Shown: positions 46,514 through 55,564 of the stretch, one piece after another
Position numbering within the stretch: position 1 is the stretch's first letter
Layout of the letters: each line of letters opens with the position of its first letter
Made by a program: the position numbers and the translations under genes
Notes under the pieces: model-generated
What the model was told of the DNA's origin: nothing
Database searches by the model: none
What the model saw: the letters and a program-made list of their open reading frames with translations, nothing else
Origin: Alteromonadaceae bacterium BrNp21-10
GTDB taxonomy: Bacteria; Pseudomonadota; Gammaproteobacteria; Enterobacterales; Alteromonadaceae
DNA: 64,000 nt
Direction: 5' to 3'
Assembly: GCA_030418115.1 (NCBI GenBank)
Contig: JAUHQD010000002.1
Location: 1 to 64,000, forward strand

Positions 46514-49117
46514 ATGCCGTCGAATAAAAATTCAGAGCAAGCTGCAAACACTAACATAGACGATTTGTCACAACATACGCCAATGATGCGTCAATTTCTG
46601 CGTATTAAAGCAGAGCATCCGGACATTTTACTGTTTTATCGTATGGGTGATTTTTATGAACTGTTTTTTGACGATGCCAAGCGCGCTTCTGAACTGCTGG
46701 GTATTTCCCTTACCGCCCGTGGTAAAACCGGCGGCAATGCCATCCCTATGGCTGGTGTGCCTTATCATGCTGTAGACAATTACTTAGCCAAGCTTGTTAA
46801 GCTTGGTCAATCGGTAGCTATTTGCGAGCAAATTGGCGACCCTGCCACCAGCAAAGGGCCGGTAGAGCGTAAAGTGGTGCGTATCGTCACGCCCGGTACT
46901 ATTACCGAAGAATCCCTTTTAGAAGATAAACAAGACAACGTTTTAGCGGCAATTTATCAGCATAAACAAACCTTTGGCTACGCTACCTTGGATATCAGCA
47001 GCGGCCGCTTTGCTATATGTGAACTTGCAGACAGCGACGCCCTATTGGCCGAACTGCAGCGCACTCAACCTGCAGAATTACTTTACCCCGACGATTTTGC
47101 TTACGGTTACTTAATTGAACAACGTAAAGGCTTACGCCGCCGTCCCGAATGGGAGTTCGATCAGCACACCGCTATTAACCTACTTAACCAACAATTTGGC
47201 ACCCGTGAATTAAGCGGTTTTGGCGTTAATGGTGCACCAATAGCCCTGTGTGCAGCCGGTTGCATTATGCAATATGTAAAAGATACTCAACGTGCAGCGC
47301 TGCCGCATATTCGCGCGATTCAATTAGAAAATCTCAGTGACACCATTTTAATGGATGCCGCCACCCGACGTAATTTGGAATTAACCCAGAATCTGTCCGG
47401 TGGTCATGAAAACACCTTAGCCTCAGTACTGGACAAAACTAGCACCGCTATGGGCAGTCGGTTGTTACAACGCTGGATCCACAAACCGTTGACCAATACC
47501 GAAGTGTTACAGCAACGCCAAGCAGTAATCGGGGCATTACTACAAACTGAATATCCAACACTACAAGAATCTTTAAAAGCCATTGGCGATATGGAGCGTA
47601 TCAACGGCCGTTTGGCTTTACGTTCTGCTCGACCACGGGATTTCACCCGTTTACGTCAAGCCTTTGGCCAATTGCCCAATGTACAAACATTTATCGCTAA
47701 TGCCGATTGCCCGGCACTATCCAGTTTGGCCATCGACATTGGCCAGTTTCCTGAGTTTTTACAACTACTGGAAAACGCCATCATCGACAATCCACCGGTG
47801 CTAATACGTGATGGTGGCGTAATTGCCGATGGTTACAATGCCGAACTCGACGAACTGCGCGATCTCGCCCAAGGGGCAACGGAATACATTCAGCAACTGG
47901 AAGATCGCGAAAAACAGCGCACCGGCATTCCCAATTTAAAAGTTGGCTATAACAGGGTGCATGGCTTTTTTATCGATATTAGCCGTAGCTATGCCGATCA
48001 GGTGCCGGTGGAGTATGTGCGCCGCCAAACTCTGAAAAATAATGAACGCTATATTATTCCTGAGCTAAAAGCCCATGAAGACAAAGTGCTTACTAGCCAA
48101 AGCCGCGCATTAGCCCTAGAAAAACAACTTTACGAGCAACTGTTTGATATTCTTCTACCTGAGTTAAATTCACTGATTAACAGCGCTGCGGCACTGGCCG
48201 AGTTAGACGTATTAACTAACCTCGCGGAACGCGCCGAAAGTTTGCAATACCATTGCCCAGAGTTTGTCACTGAACCAGGCATTCATTTTGCCCAAGGTCG
48301 TCATCCGGTAGTCGAACAAGTAATGGATGAGCCGTTTATTGCTAATCCATTAGCGATGGACCAACAACGGCGTATGTTGATCATCACTGGCCCCAATATG
48401 GGCGGTAAATCGACCTATATGCGCCAAACCGCGTTAATTACCCTGATGGCCTATATGGGCAGTTATGTGCCCGCAGAACAATGCAGAATTGGCGCTATTG
48501 ATCGGATATTCACCCGCATCGGCGCCTCTGATGATTTGGCCTCGGGCCGATCTACCTTTATGGTGGAAATGACCGAAACCGCCAACATCCTCAATAATGC
48601 CACCGCTAACAGCTTAGTATTAATGGATGAAATCGGCCGCGGCACCAGTACTTATGATGGCCTTTCATTAGCGTGGGCCTGCGCCGAATATTTAGCGCAA
48701 AAAATTAGCGCCTTTACCTTATTCGCCACTCATTATTTTGAGTTAACTCAACTAGCCGACGCGATGCCAGAATTGGCCAATGTGCATTTAGATGCGGTAG
48801 AACATAACGACACCATCAGCTTTATGCATGCAGTACAAGAAGGTGCCGCCAATCGCAGTTTCGGTTTACAGGTAGCCCAGCTAGCAGGTGTACCGCGAGC
48901 GGTAATAGTCGCTGCAAAAAACAAACTGGCAGAATTGGAAGCAACAAGTCACCTAGTAGATAAATCAAGCAAAAGTGTTGAACGAAGCGAAACCCAATTG
49001 GATTTTATTCAAATGCAACATCCGCTCACTGAAGCATTAGCCAATATTGATCCCGATGAACTGACTCCCAAGCAAGCACTAGAACAATTGTATCTGCTCA
49101 AGAAGCTTCAAGAATAA
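46514..49117 (+). CDS. mutS: DNA mismatch repair protein MutS
   Basis: 867 aa mismatch-recognition ATPase. The N-terminal mismatch-binding motif [11 protein letters not shown] (Phe-x-Glu) is at about 36-46; GPNMGGKST (Walker A) at 626-634; [12 protein letters not shown] (Walker B/D loop); and the C-terminal tail ending [22 protein letters not shown]. Complete and of normal length. Divergent from pncC with a 52-bp gap. The DNA after it is odd: a GH2 gene and then a second, diverged copy of the mutS 3' end. Confidence 0.97.
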   Translation: MPSNKNSEQAANTNIDDLSQHTPMMRQFLRIKAEHPDILLFYRMGDFYELFFDDAKRASELLGISLTARGKTGGNAIPMAGVPYHAVDNYLAKLVKLGQSVAICEQIGDPATSKGPVERKVVRIVTPGTITEESLLEDKQDNVLAAIYQHKQTFGYATLDISSGRFAICELADSDALLAELQRTQPAELLYPDDFAYGYLIEQRKGLRRRPEWEFDQHTAINLLNQQFGTRELSGFGVNGAPIALCAAGCIMQYVKDTQRAALPHIRAIQLENLSDTILMDAATRRNLELTQNLSGGHENTLASVLDKTSTAMGSRLLQRWIHKPLTNTEVLQQRQAVIGALLQTEYPTLQESLKAIGDMERINGRLALRSARPRDFTRLRQAFGQLPNVQTFIANADCPALSSLAIDIGQFPEFLQLLENAIIDNPPVLIRDGGVIADGYNAELDELRDLAQGATEYIQQLEDREKQRTGIPNLKVGYNRVHGFFIDISRSYADQVPVEYVRRQTLKNNERYIIPELKAHEDKVLTSQSRALALEKQLYEQLFDILLPELNSLINSAAALAELDVLTNLAERAESLQYHCPEFVTEPGIHFAQGRHPVVEQVMDEPFIANPLAMDQQRRMLIITGPNMGGKSTYMRQTALITLMAYMGSYVPAEQCRIGAIDRIFTRIGASDDLASGRSTFMVEMTETANILNNATANSLVLMDEIGRGTSTYDGLSLAWACAEYLAQKISAFTLFATHYFELTQLADAMPELANVHLDAVEHNDTISFMHAVQEGAANRSFGLQVAQLAGVPRAVIVAAKNKLAELEATSHLVDKSSKSVERSETQLDFIQMQHPLTEALANIDPDELTPKQALEQLYLLKKLQE

Positions 49118-49155
49118 TTCATGTAAAACCGCAACCACCAACCGTGAGTAATCTG

Positions 49156-51240
49156 ATGTCAAAAATATCCACTATGCCCATTCGTATCACTCAATTTTTA
49201 TGCCTTGTAACCCTGTGTTGGTTTGGTAATGCGCTAGCGAGTGAAACGCTAAGACCAATGGTGCCATTAGACGGCCAATGGCAATTCATTAAGGACTCTT
49301 CGTCGACACCGGCAGAGCTACTACAGCGCACCCCCAATCAACAATGGCAAGTTGTCAGTGTTCCGCATACCTTTAATGCTGATGATGCCGATGACGGCGG
49401 CGGTTATTTTAGAGGTGCTGGATGGTATCAAACGGATTTTAATCTAGGTGATATTGAACAAATCCGTAGTTACTTTCTACAATTTGATGGCGCGGCACTG
49501 CATACCGAGGTGTGGCTGAATAACCACAAAGTGGGTCAACACAGTGGCGGTTATACTCGCTTTCGCTTTGATGTATCCCCCTATCTTCAGCAAGGTCGTA
49601 ACCATTTGATCGTGCGTGTCGATAACTCTCGCAATCCAGCCATTGCACCTTTAGCTGGCGACTTTAGCGTTTTTGGCGGCTTGTATAAAAAGGTGTTCTT
49701 ATTCAGCACCGCTGCTGTACATATTGATACCATGGATTACGCTAGTAGCGGTGTATACGCCACAATATCTGACGTCAGTAGCGACAGCGCTAAAATTGCT
49801 ATTAACACCCGTATTCAAAATACCCGTTCTGTAAACGCCCACGTCGTACTTAAACACATTATAAAATCAGCCGATGACACCGTGGTAAAAACCATAGAAA
49901 ACAGTCTTGAAGCGGGTGCGCAACAATTATTTGAAAACAACATCGTCGACAGCATCAGCAACCCTCACCTTTGGCAGGGCGTTGACGACCCGTATTTATA
50001 CACCCTTGAGACCCAATTAATATCAACTACAGACTCAAGTAACATTATTGATAGTGTTAGCCAACATATTGGCTTTCGTCATATTCACATTGATCCATCA
50101 CAAGGTCTGCTGTTAAACGGCAAGCCCTACGCAGTGCATGGTGTCAATATTCATTTGACCCAACTGCCCGGTAAAGGCACCGCAGTCAGTGATGCCGAAA
50201 TAACAGCAGACTTACAACAATTAGATGAATTAGGTGTAACCGGCTTAAGACTAGCGCACTACCCGCACCCGCAAATTACGTTTGAATTTGCCAACCAACA
50301 TGGCTATTTAGTTTGGTCAGAAGTACCAGCGGTATCGGAAGTGAATGATAGTGAGGCCTTCCTTGAAAACCTCAAACTGCAATTACGCGAAATGATCCGC
50401 CAAAATTACAATCACCCCAGCGTTTTTGTCTGGGGGATAGGTAATGAAATCTACAAACAGAATGCCAATAGTAATCTGATTTTAGCCTCCTTACAGGCGC
50501 TGGCTAAACAAGAAGATCCCAACCGTTATACGGTTTATGCCAACTGCTGCTCGTCAATGAATAGTGGCCATGCCATTCAAGGTGATATCAATGCCAGTAA
50601 CGTTTATTCGGGGTGGTATGCAGGACAAGATGGCGTCATCGGTGATTGGGTAGCGCGCAATCATAAAGAAAACCCTACTAAATCAATGGCCATTAGCGAA
50701 TTTGGTGGTGGCGGTAGTCTTTTCCATCAGCAACAAAACCCTCAACGACCCGATACCGCGGGTAACTGGCATCCCGAACAATTTTTGAGTCAACTACACG
50801 AAGATGCCTGGCTAAGCCTTAAAGATAAATCCTATTTATGGGCTAATTTCATATGGGTAGGATTCGATTTTGCCTCTGATGGCCGCAACGAAGGCGACAG
50901 CGACGGTATTAACGACAAAGGGCTGATCACCTATGACGGCAAAACCCGTAAAGATGCCTATTACTGGTATCAAGCCAACTGGTCTAAAAAGCCAATGGTG
51001 TATATTACCTCTCGTCGACACGTACAGCGCCACGAAGCCTTAACCGATATCAAAGTCTATTCCAACCAAAGCCATGTAACCCTTGAGTTAAACGGCAAAA
51101 CGCTAGGAACCAAAGAGGTGATCAACCATCGAGTGATTTGGCAGGATGTTAAGCTAGCTGCAGGCGAAAATTCTATACAGGCATTTACCACTGACGAAGA
51201 CCAAAAGCTTGTCGATCAAGTCAGCTGGTATTTGCATTAG
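49156..51240 (+). CDS. GH2-family glycoside hydrolase, exported
   Basis: 694 aa from ATG 49156 (a GTG at 49144 is possible). A Sec signal ends GNALA. A sugar-binding jelly-roll (WYQTDF, YFLQFDGAALHTEVWLNNHKVGQHSGGYTRF) is followed by an immunoglobulin-like domain and the TIM barrel, with acid/base Glu431 in WGIGNE and nucleophile Glu515 in ISEFGGGGS. A final beta domain closes it. It may be a beta-galactosidase, glucuronidase or related enzyme; the substrate cannot be read from sequence. Its stop codon touches the mutS 3' remnant, so it probably arrived by transfer. Confidence 0.9.
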   Translation: MSKISTMPIRITQFLCLVTLCWFGNALASETLRPMVPLDGQWQFIKDSSSTPAELLQRTPNQQWQVVSVPHTFNADDADDGGGYFRGAGWYQTDFNLGDIEQIRSYFLQFDGAALHTEVWLNNHKVGQHSGGYTRFRFDVSPYLQQGRNHLIVRVDNSRNPAIAPLAGDFSVFGGLYKKVFLFSTAAVHIDTMDYASSGVYATISDVSSDSAKIAINTRIQNTRSVNAHVVLKHIIKSADDTVVKTIENSLEAGAQQLFENNIVDSISNPHLWQGVDDPYLYTLETQLISTTDSSNIIDSVSQHIGFRHIHIDPSQGLLLNGKPYAVHGVNIHLTQLPGKGTAVSDAEITADLQQLDELGVTGLRLAHYPHPQITFEFANQHGYLVWSEVPAVSEVNDSEAFLENLKLQLREMIRQNYNHPSVFVWGIGNEIYKQNANSNLILASLQALAKQEDPNRYTVYANCCSSMNSGHAIQGDINASNVYSGWYAGQDGVIGDWVARNHKENPTKSMAISEFGGGGSLFHQQQNPQRPDTAGNWHPEQFLSQLHEDAWLSLKDKSYLWANFIWVGFDFASDGRNEGDSDGINDKGLITYDGKTRKDAYYWYQANWSKKPMVYITSRRHVQRHEALTDIKVYSNQSHVTLELNGKTLGTKEVINHRVIWQDVKLAAGENSIQAFTTDEDQKLVDQVSWYLH

Positions 51241-51341
51241 CCGCAGTGAGTGAAAAAGTAAGGGAGCTAAATCCTGATGATTTAACCCCCAAGCAAGCAT
51301 TGGAATCGTTGTATGCGCTTAAGGCCTTATTAAAACACTAA
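51231..51341 (+). pseudogene. Displaced second copy of the mutS 3' end
   Basis: In the frame from 51243 the DNA encodes AVSEKVRELNPDDLTPKQAL then ESLYALKALLKH and TAA at 51339. Over 20 aligned residues it matches 15 of the intact MutS C terminus ([20 protein letters not shown]). The fragment begins at the GH2 stop codon and has no start of its own. It is diverged from the intact mutS, so it is not a recent tandem copy. Most simply it is the old mutS end left when incoming DNA carrying a mutS 3' end and the GH2 gene recombined here, or the reverse. Confidence 0.85.
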
Positions 51342-53176
51342 TGGGATTTAAGGCTGATTGAATCCAGCTGCAAATTATAATGACCGGGCTCGCGCATAAA
51401 AGTCAGCGAAAGGTTCACGATTTTAGTGAGATCCACACCCGGCATCTGGGTTAAATCAATTTGATGCTGTTGCCATTCGCTGTCTAATTGAATAGGAAAC
51501 ATAAAGGGCTGGCGGATCCCTTCCTGAATCAATAAAACAGTCAGGGTTGACGGGTTACCAGTTGTGCGTGCAGACAGCGTGAGCTGGCTGGTGTGACTAA
51601 TATCAATAGGCTGACCACCGCCGCCCAAAGCGACTGCAATCCCCGTCCATGGATACATAAATCCGGGTTTAATTTCACCGTTAAACTCTAAATAGCCCGG
51701 TGCCGTATCTAACTGAAACTGCACCGCCCCCTCAGAATGCCCCTGCATCATTTGGTCGGTGGTCACCATAAAGTGCTTATCTAAATCCGTATCACCCGAA
51801 TTAAAGTCAAAATTCAGTCCAGCTGACAGTGGATTTTTAGAGGCGCTAGCGTCATTGGCCATATAACGTGTCAGCGACTGACCGTGTTTCCAAATTCCAA
51901 CAATCGACTGAGTCGCATTTATATCTACTAATGGATCGCCTTCAACTAATAGCATAGTGGCTGCAGAAGAGGTTGATAAACGGCCACGAGTACTAATGGA
52001 CAATACGGTACTGGCCATTCCTGTGGCAGCTTTTAGAGCCTGTTCAGGGGTTAAACCTGCTTGCACAAAGCGTTGCAACTCTTCATGTAAACTGGCGCCA
52101 TGGGTAGTGCCTGGGTTAGGCGCATCGGAACCGGCCAGTATTATAATCCCAGCATCATGCAACGTTTTTACATTCGCCTGTGCAATTTGATAATTTTCTG
52201 GAGTTAATCCAAATTCAGGATAGCCCCGTTGTAGTTCTAGCACCTGATTCGGTCTTAAGTATTTTTGAATTTCCACACTCTGGCTGATATCAATACCATC
52301 ATTAACATGGGTAGCTCGGGCAATAATCGATAACGTAGGCACCACAAAAACATCATTAGCCCGCATTAAATCGATGATTTCTTGATCGGCCAATTCATCG
52401 GTAAACATATGCACTAAGCCATCGGCACCAACTTGAATTGCTTCTTTGGCGGAAATAAGATCATCTATATGCACCAGTAACTTCAAACCATGTTGCTGTG
52501 AGTGCTCGGCTAACGCCTTTAAGATTTTAAGGCTAATCGATGGAAAGTGCTGATTGGGGCTATGCGCTGAAAAATATACCGCTTTGATATAGTCGGCGCC
52601 TTCTGCAACTCGATTAGCCACAAATTGCGGGACTTGATCGATCCGCTCTAGCACTGGCACTGGCATACCGAATTGGGTACCGTGGCCGTTAGGTGCGGTT
52701 GCTAGATACATTGGCGAGAATAAATCCGCTTGCTGAGTATTCAACTGACTATCGCGCACCGGCAGATGTCCCTGCATAAAATCGGGGACGGTAAACATAT
52801 CCAGCATAGTCGCCACACCAAAATTTAACGCCTCTTTAGGTGCATCTCCCCAACTATGGGTATGCGCATCCACCAAACCGGGCAATAATGTATGACCACT
52901 GGCATCCAATATAGGTAGATCAGAATAGGTCGTTGTGTCGTCGTTACCAATCAGCACCAATTGATTATCCTTGACCACCACTACGCCCTTTTCAATGGTC
53001 TTTTCGCCATCAAAAATCCGTACATTGGTTATAACAAAATCCCCCGACAGTGCTTTGATATTCAGGGTATTGGTTGAGTTGGCAATAGGGCTGCTGGTTT
53101 CCGCTGATGTTGGCAACAACCAGAAAAAACCAACAATGAATATAATAAGAGCGAGTGCGATCAAAACCTTTTTCAT
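51338..53176 (-). CDS. Amidohydrolase with C-terminal CIA30-like domain
   Basis: 612 aa. N-terminal signal or anchor (residues 1-21, KKVLIALALIIFIVGFFWLL). Metal-dependent hydrolase domain with DAHTHSWG (His105, His107), a possible carboxylated Lys198 (DYIKAVYF), LLVHIDDL, GLVHMFTD and AGSDAPNPG (catalytic Asp). The last 150 residues form a beta-sandwich like CIA30 or carbohydrate-binding modules. It resembles imidazolonepropionase-like exported amidohydrolases; substrate unknown. The start codon lies inside a long inverted repeat, and no Shine-Dalgarno is visible. It is convergent with the mutS remnant by 4 bp. Confidence 0.85.
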   Translation of the reverse strand: MKKVLIALALIIFIVGFFWLLPTSAETSSPIANSTNTLNIKALSGDFVITNVRIFDGEKTIEKGVVVVKDNQLVLIGNDDTTTYSDLPILDASGHTLLPGLVDAHTHSWGDAPKEALNFGVATMLDMFTVPDFMQGHLPVRDSQLNTQQADLFSPMYLATAPNGHGTQFGMPVPVLERIDQVPQFVANRVAEGADYIKAVYFSAHSPNQHFPSISLKILKALAEHSQQHGLKLLVHIDDLISAKEAIQVGADGLVHMFTDELADQEIIDLMRANDVFVVPTLSIIARATHVNDGIDISQSVEIQKYLRPNQVLELQRGYPEFGLTPENYQIAQANVKTLHDAGIIILAGSDAPNPGTTHGASLHEELQRFVQAGLTPEQALKAATGMASTVLSISTRGRLSTSSAATMLLVEGDPLVDINATQSIVGIWKHGQSLTRYMANDASASKNPLSAGLNFDFNSGDTDLDKHFMVTTDQMMQGHSEGAVQFQLDTAPGYLEFNGEIKPGFMYPWTGIAVALGGGGQPIDISHTSQLTLSARTTGNPSTLTVLLIQEGIRQPFMFPIQLDSEWQQHQIDLTQMPGVDLTKIVNLSLTFMREPGHYNLQLDSISLKSH

Positions 53177-53232
53177 TTGATTTGAAATACCGTGTTTACT
53201 GACACACAGTATTTCAAATCAAATGAAAAAGG
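53167..53232. repeat. Perfect 24-bp inverted repeat over a start codon
   Basis: 53167-53190 is exactly complementary to 53209-53232 with an 18-nt spacer, in which GTGT/ACAC can pair further. The left arm contains the amidohydrolase ATG (53176) and next two codons; the right arm repeats them inverted. In the leftward mRNA the hairpin would bury the initiation region. Confidence 0.93.
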
Positions 53233-53519
53233 GTTATTGAGGCTTGTCACCGATTAAAGATGACATTTGTCACTAATTTATTTTTAGTAATAAATTCCCT
53301 CATTCAAAATCCCTACCCTAATTTGTTCTGCATAGATAAATCAAAAACATAATTCGATAACATAATGGACAGCTATCTAGCTTTCCTGAGACCATCGACA
53401 GTCTAGAATTCACCCTAGATATGTGTATTTAGGGTGAATTACTGTTTGAAATTATTTTATTTATTGCGATCACACATACTACCTTGATCACACCCTCGCA
53501 CGCTTTGTAGGAGAACATT
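53233..53519. other. Intergenic region upstream of GH11 gene, with hairpin
   Basis: AATTCACCCTA (53407-53417) and TAGGGTGAATT (53430-53440) form a perfect 11-bp inverted repeat with a 12-nt spacer. It may be an operator or hairpin in the leader of the xylanase gene, whose start is 80 bp downstream. No T run. No gene seen. Confidence 0.65.
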
Positions 53520-54344
53520 TTGAAAAACTATTTCCGCCTAACGGCAACCATCTCGCTGGCCATATACTGCCTGATGGGCTGTACACAAGAACAAAATCAG
53601 TCACAGGCTAGCGAAGATAAAGTAGCTACTTCTGCTGCTAATCCTATCAATAAGTTTCAAGCATATACTCAGCAATTCAGCGAAGCTACGACGATCACTA
53701 AACCTCATGCAACAGGCCATATTGGTGATCTCTTCTTCACCCATTGGAAAGACGGTGGCGCAGCCTCTTTAAGCATGGATATGGATGGTTCCTTTAGTGT
53801 CAGGTGGCAAGGCGGTGGTTACAATTATGTGGGCGGGCCTGGATGGCATTATGGTGATGAAAATAGGGTGATAGGCTATCGCTTTGATGAAGATAGCGGT
53901 GCAAACTTTGTGACGTTATATGGTTGGGGATACGACAAGACCATGCCTGACTCAGATCCAGCCCGCTTGGTCGAGTACTATATTCTGCAACGATGGACTT
54001 ACGACCCCAGTCAAGATGGAGTGTTTGGAAAGACATTCATGAGTAATGGCATTGAATATTCCACTTATCGTTCTATTCGAGAACAAAAACCCTCCATCAA
54101 TAATACTGCTACTTTTTATCAATATTGGAGTAAACCTAGCGAACCACAGCCACTGGGGCAGGATGGCAAAATTATCTTTGCTGATCACGTCAAGGCATGG
54201 GCTGATAGTGGCTGGATTATTCCAAATATGAACAACTTTGATGCCAGCGATGACCCAACTTATCAGGTTATGGCTATTGAAGTGTTCAATCCCCCTGCTG
54301 ATGGCACGGCATCCGGTAGAGTATGGGATGCAACGCCAAAATAA
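53520..54344 (+). CDS. GH11-like endo-1,4-beta-xylanase lipoprotein
   Basis: 274 aa from a TTG start (AGGAG 6-7 nt upstream). Signal ending LMGC (lipobox Cys21), then a Gln/Ser-rich linker to about 55 and a GH11 jelly roll: GGGYNYVGGPGW (98-109), FVTLYGWGYDK, nucleophile Glu152 in LVEYYIL, QYWS at 201-204 and acid/base Glu254 in YQVMAIEVFN. After Glu254 the usual GYQSSG is replaced by VFNPPADGTASG, a longer version. It is probably anchored to the outer membrane and cuts xylan or a related polymer. Confidence 0.85.
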   Translation: MKNYFRLTATISLAIYCLMGCTQEQNQSQASEDKVATSAANPINKFQAYTQQFSEATTITKPHATGHIGDLFFTHWKDGGAASLSMDMDGSFSVRWQGGGYNYVGGPGWHYGDENRVIGYRFDEDSGANFVTLYGWGYDKTMPDSDPARLVEYYILQRWTYDPSQDGVFGKTFMSNGIEYSTYRSIREQKPSINNTATFYQYWSKPSEPQPLGQDGKIIFADHVKAWADSGWIIPNMNNFDASDDPTYQVMAIEVFNPPADGTASGRVWDATPK

Positions 54345-54371
54345 ATTTTAATCTCTAAGTTGTAGTTAATG

Positions 54372-54403
54372 GCAGGCTCATTCCTTTTGGAATAGAGCCC
54401 TGC
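54372..54403. terminator. Imperfect hairpin between convergent genes
   Basis: GCAG-GCTC-ATTCC pairs with GGAAT-a-GAGC-c-CTGC with two single-base bulges. It lies between the convergent xylanase and DMT genes. No strong T run. Confidence 0.4.
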
Positions 54404-54458
54404 TACTCTAATCAATTCTACCTATATTTTTAACACCACGTCACGCTACACAAACAAA

Positions 54459-55439
54459 TTAAGCAGCTTGCCGAGCTGCCTTTTTCTGCTGCATCACTCT
54501 AACGGTTTTATTCCCCAATGCCACCACCGCGATAATCAACACCGCGAATACCCACGTTAGTCCATTGAGTTCTTCGCCAAACAGCACATCAGCAACCAAT
54601 AACGAGAAAAATATTTGCAGCAATTGGGTTTGGCTAACCGCAGCAATCCCGCCTAATGCCATGGCTGAATTCCATAAAAAGAAGCCCAGCAACTGGCTGA
54701 CAATCGTTAAATATGCAAAGGCAATCCATACCCCCATTTCAATCTCTAACGGCTGTGCTGGGAACAATAATGCAGTGGGGATCCAAAACAGTGGCATCAC
54801 CAACACTAATGTCCAGCTAATTACCTGCCAACCGGGCAGTTCTTTGGATAATTTACCGCCGGTGGCATAACCAAAACCGGCACTGAGCATCGCCATAATC
54901 AATAGCAAATCCGCCCATTGCGGCCCTGATGATTGTTGCGATGCGGTAAAAGCAAACACCAACGCGGCACCTAACAATGAGAATCCCCAAAAGGCCCTTG
55001 GCATTTTTTCCTTGGCCAGAATCGAGCCGATGACCGCCGTGACCAAAGGTAATATCCCTACCACAATAATGCCGCGGGAAGATTCGGTTAAACTCATCGC
55101 CAGCGAAATACACACGGGGAAACCTAAGGTGATCCCTAACGAACTAAGCAACAACCATTTGACCTGTTTTCGACTTGGGAAAGGCACCCGCCTTTTCCAC
55201 AAAATCAACGCCGCTAATAATCCACCAAAAGCGGTACGCCCCATGCCCACAAACCAAGGGTCTAAACTTTGGGTCACGTAATGACTCAGTGGCAGCGTAA
55301 AGCTAAACAAAATCACCGCAATCAAGCCCAAGGCGATGCCTTTGGTTTCGTTACTCCAATTGACCGTTAATAATTGTTGAAACCATAAATGATGTCGCGG
55401 ATGAAGTTGCCGCAAATTTCTTAATACCGCGCTGTACAT
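54459..55439 (-). CDS. DMT/EamA-family transporter
   Basis: 326 aa inner-membrane protein with about 10 transmembrane segments and two EamA repeats (first about 35-155, second about 185-315). An extra amphipathic N-terminal stretch of about 28 residues precedes helix 1. EamA proteins export or import amino acids and other metabolites. Gene order with a divergent MocR regulator (125-bp gap) is a recurring pair in which the regulator usually controls the transporter. Confidence 0.88.
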   Translation of the reverse strand: MYSAVLRNLRQLHPRHHLWFQQLLTVNWSNETKGIALGLIAVILFSFTLPLSHYVTQSLDPWFVGMGRTAFGGLLAALILWKRRVPFPSRKQVKWLLLSSLGITLGFPVCISLAMSLTESSRGIIVVGILPLVTAVIGSILAKEKMPRAFWGFSLLGAALVFAFTASQQSSGPQWADLLLIMAMLSAGFGYATGGKLSKELPGWQVISWTLVLVMPLFWIPTALLFPAQPLEIEMGVWIAFAYLTIVSQLLGFFLWNSAMALGGIAAVSQTQLLQIFFSLLVADVLFGEELNGLTWVFAVLIIAVVALGNKTVRVMQQKKAARQAA

Positions 55440-55564
55440 TCGCTTTCCCTACTCAGTCATTAATGAGTTAACAGCATAGGTGAAGCACCAAAACCATAAC
55501 AGACTCACTTTTTAATAAAAAAACCAGTACAATAATTAAAATTGATGGTGACGGTGAGTTTTTT

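Noticed and set aside
49118-51240. Insertion sequence or integron carrying the GH2 gene
   Set aside because: I see no transposase, integrase, terminal inverted repeat or attC-like site at either edge; the mutS tail remnant is the only boundary mark.
53407-53440. Rho-independent terminator upstream of GH11
   Set aside because: The stem is perfect but neither side has a T run and no gene ends nearby in the right direction; operator or leader hairpin is more likely.
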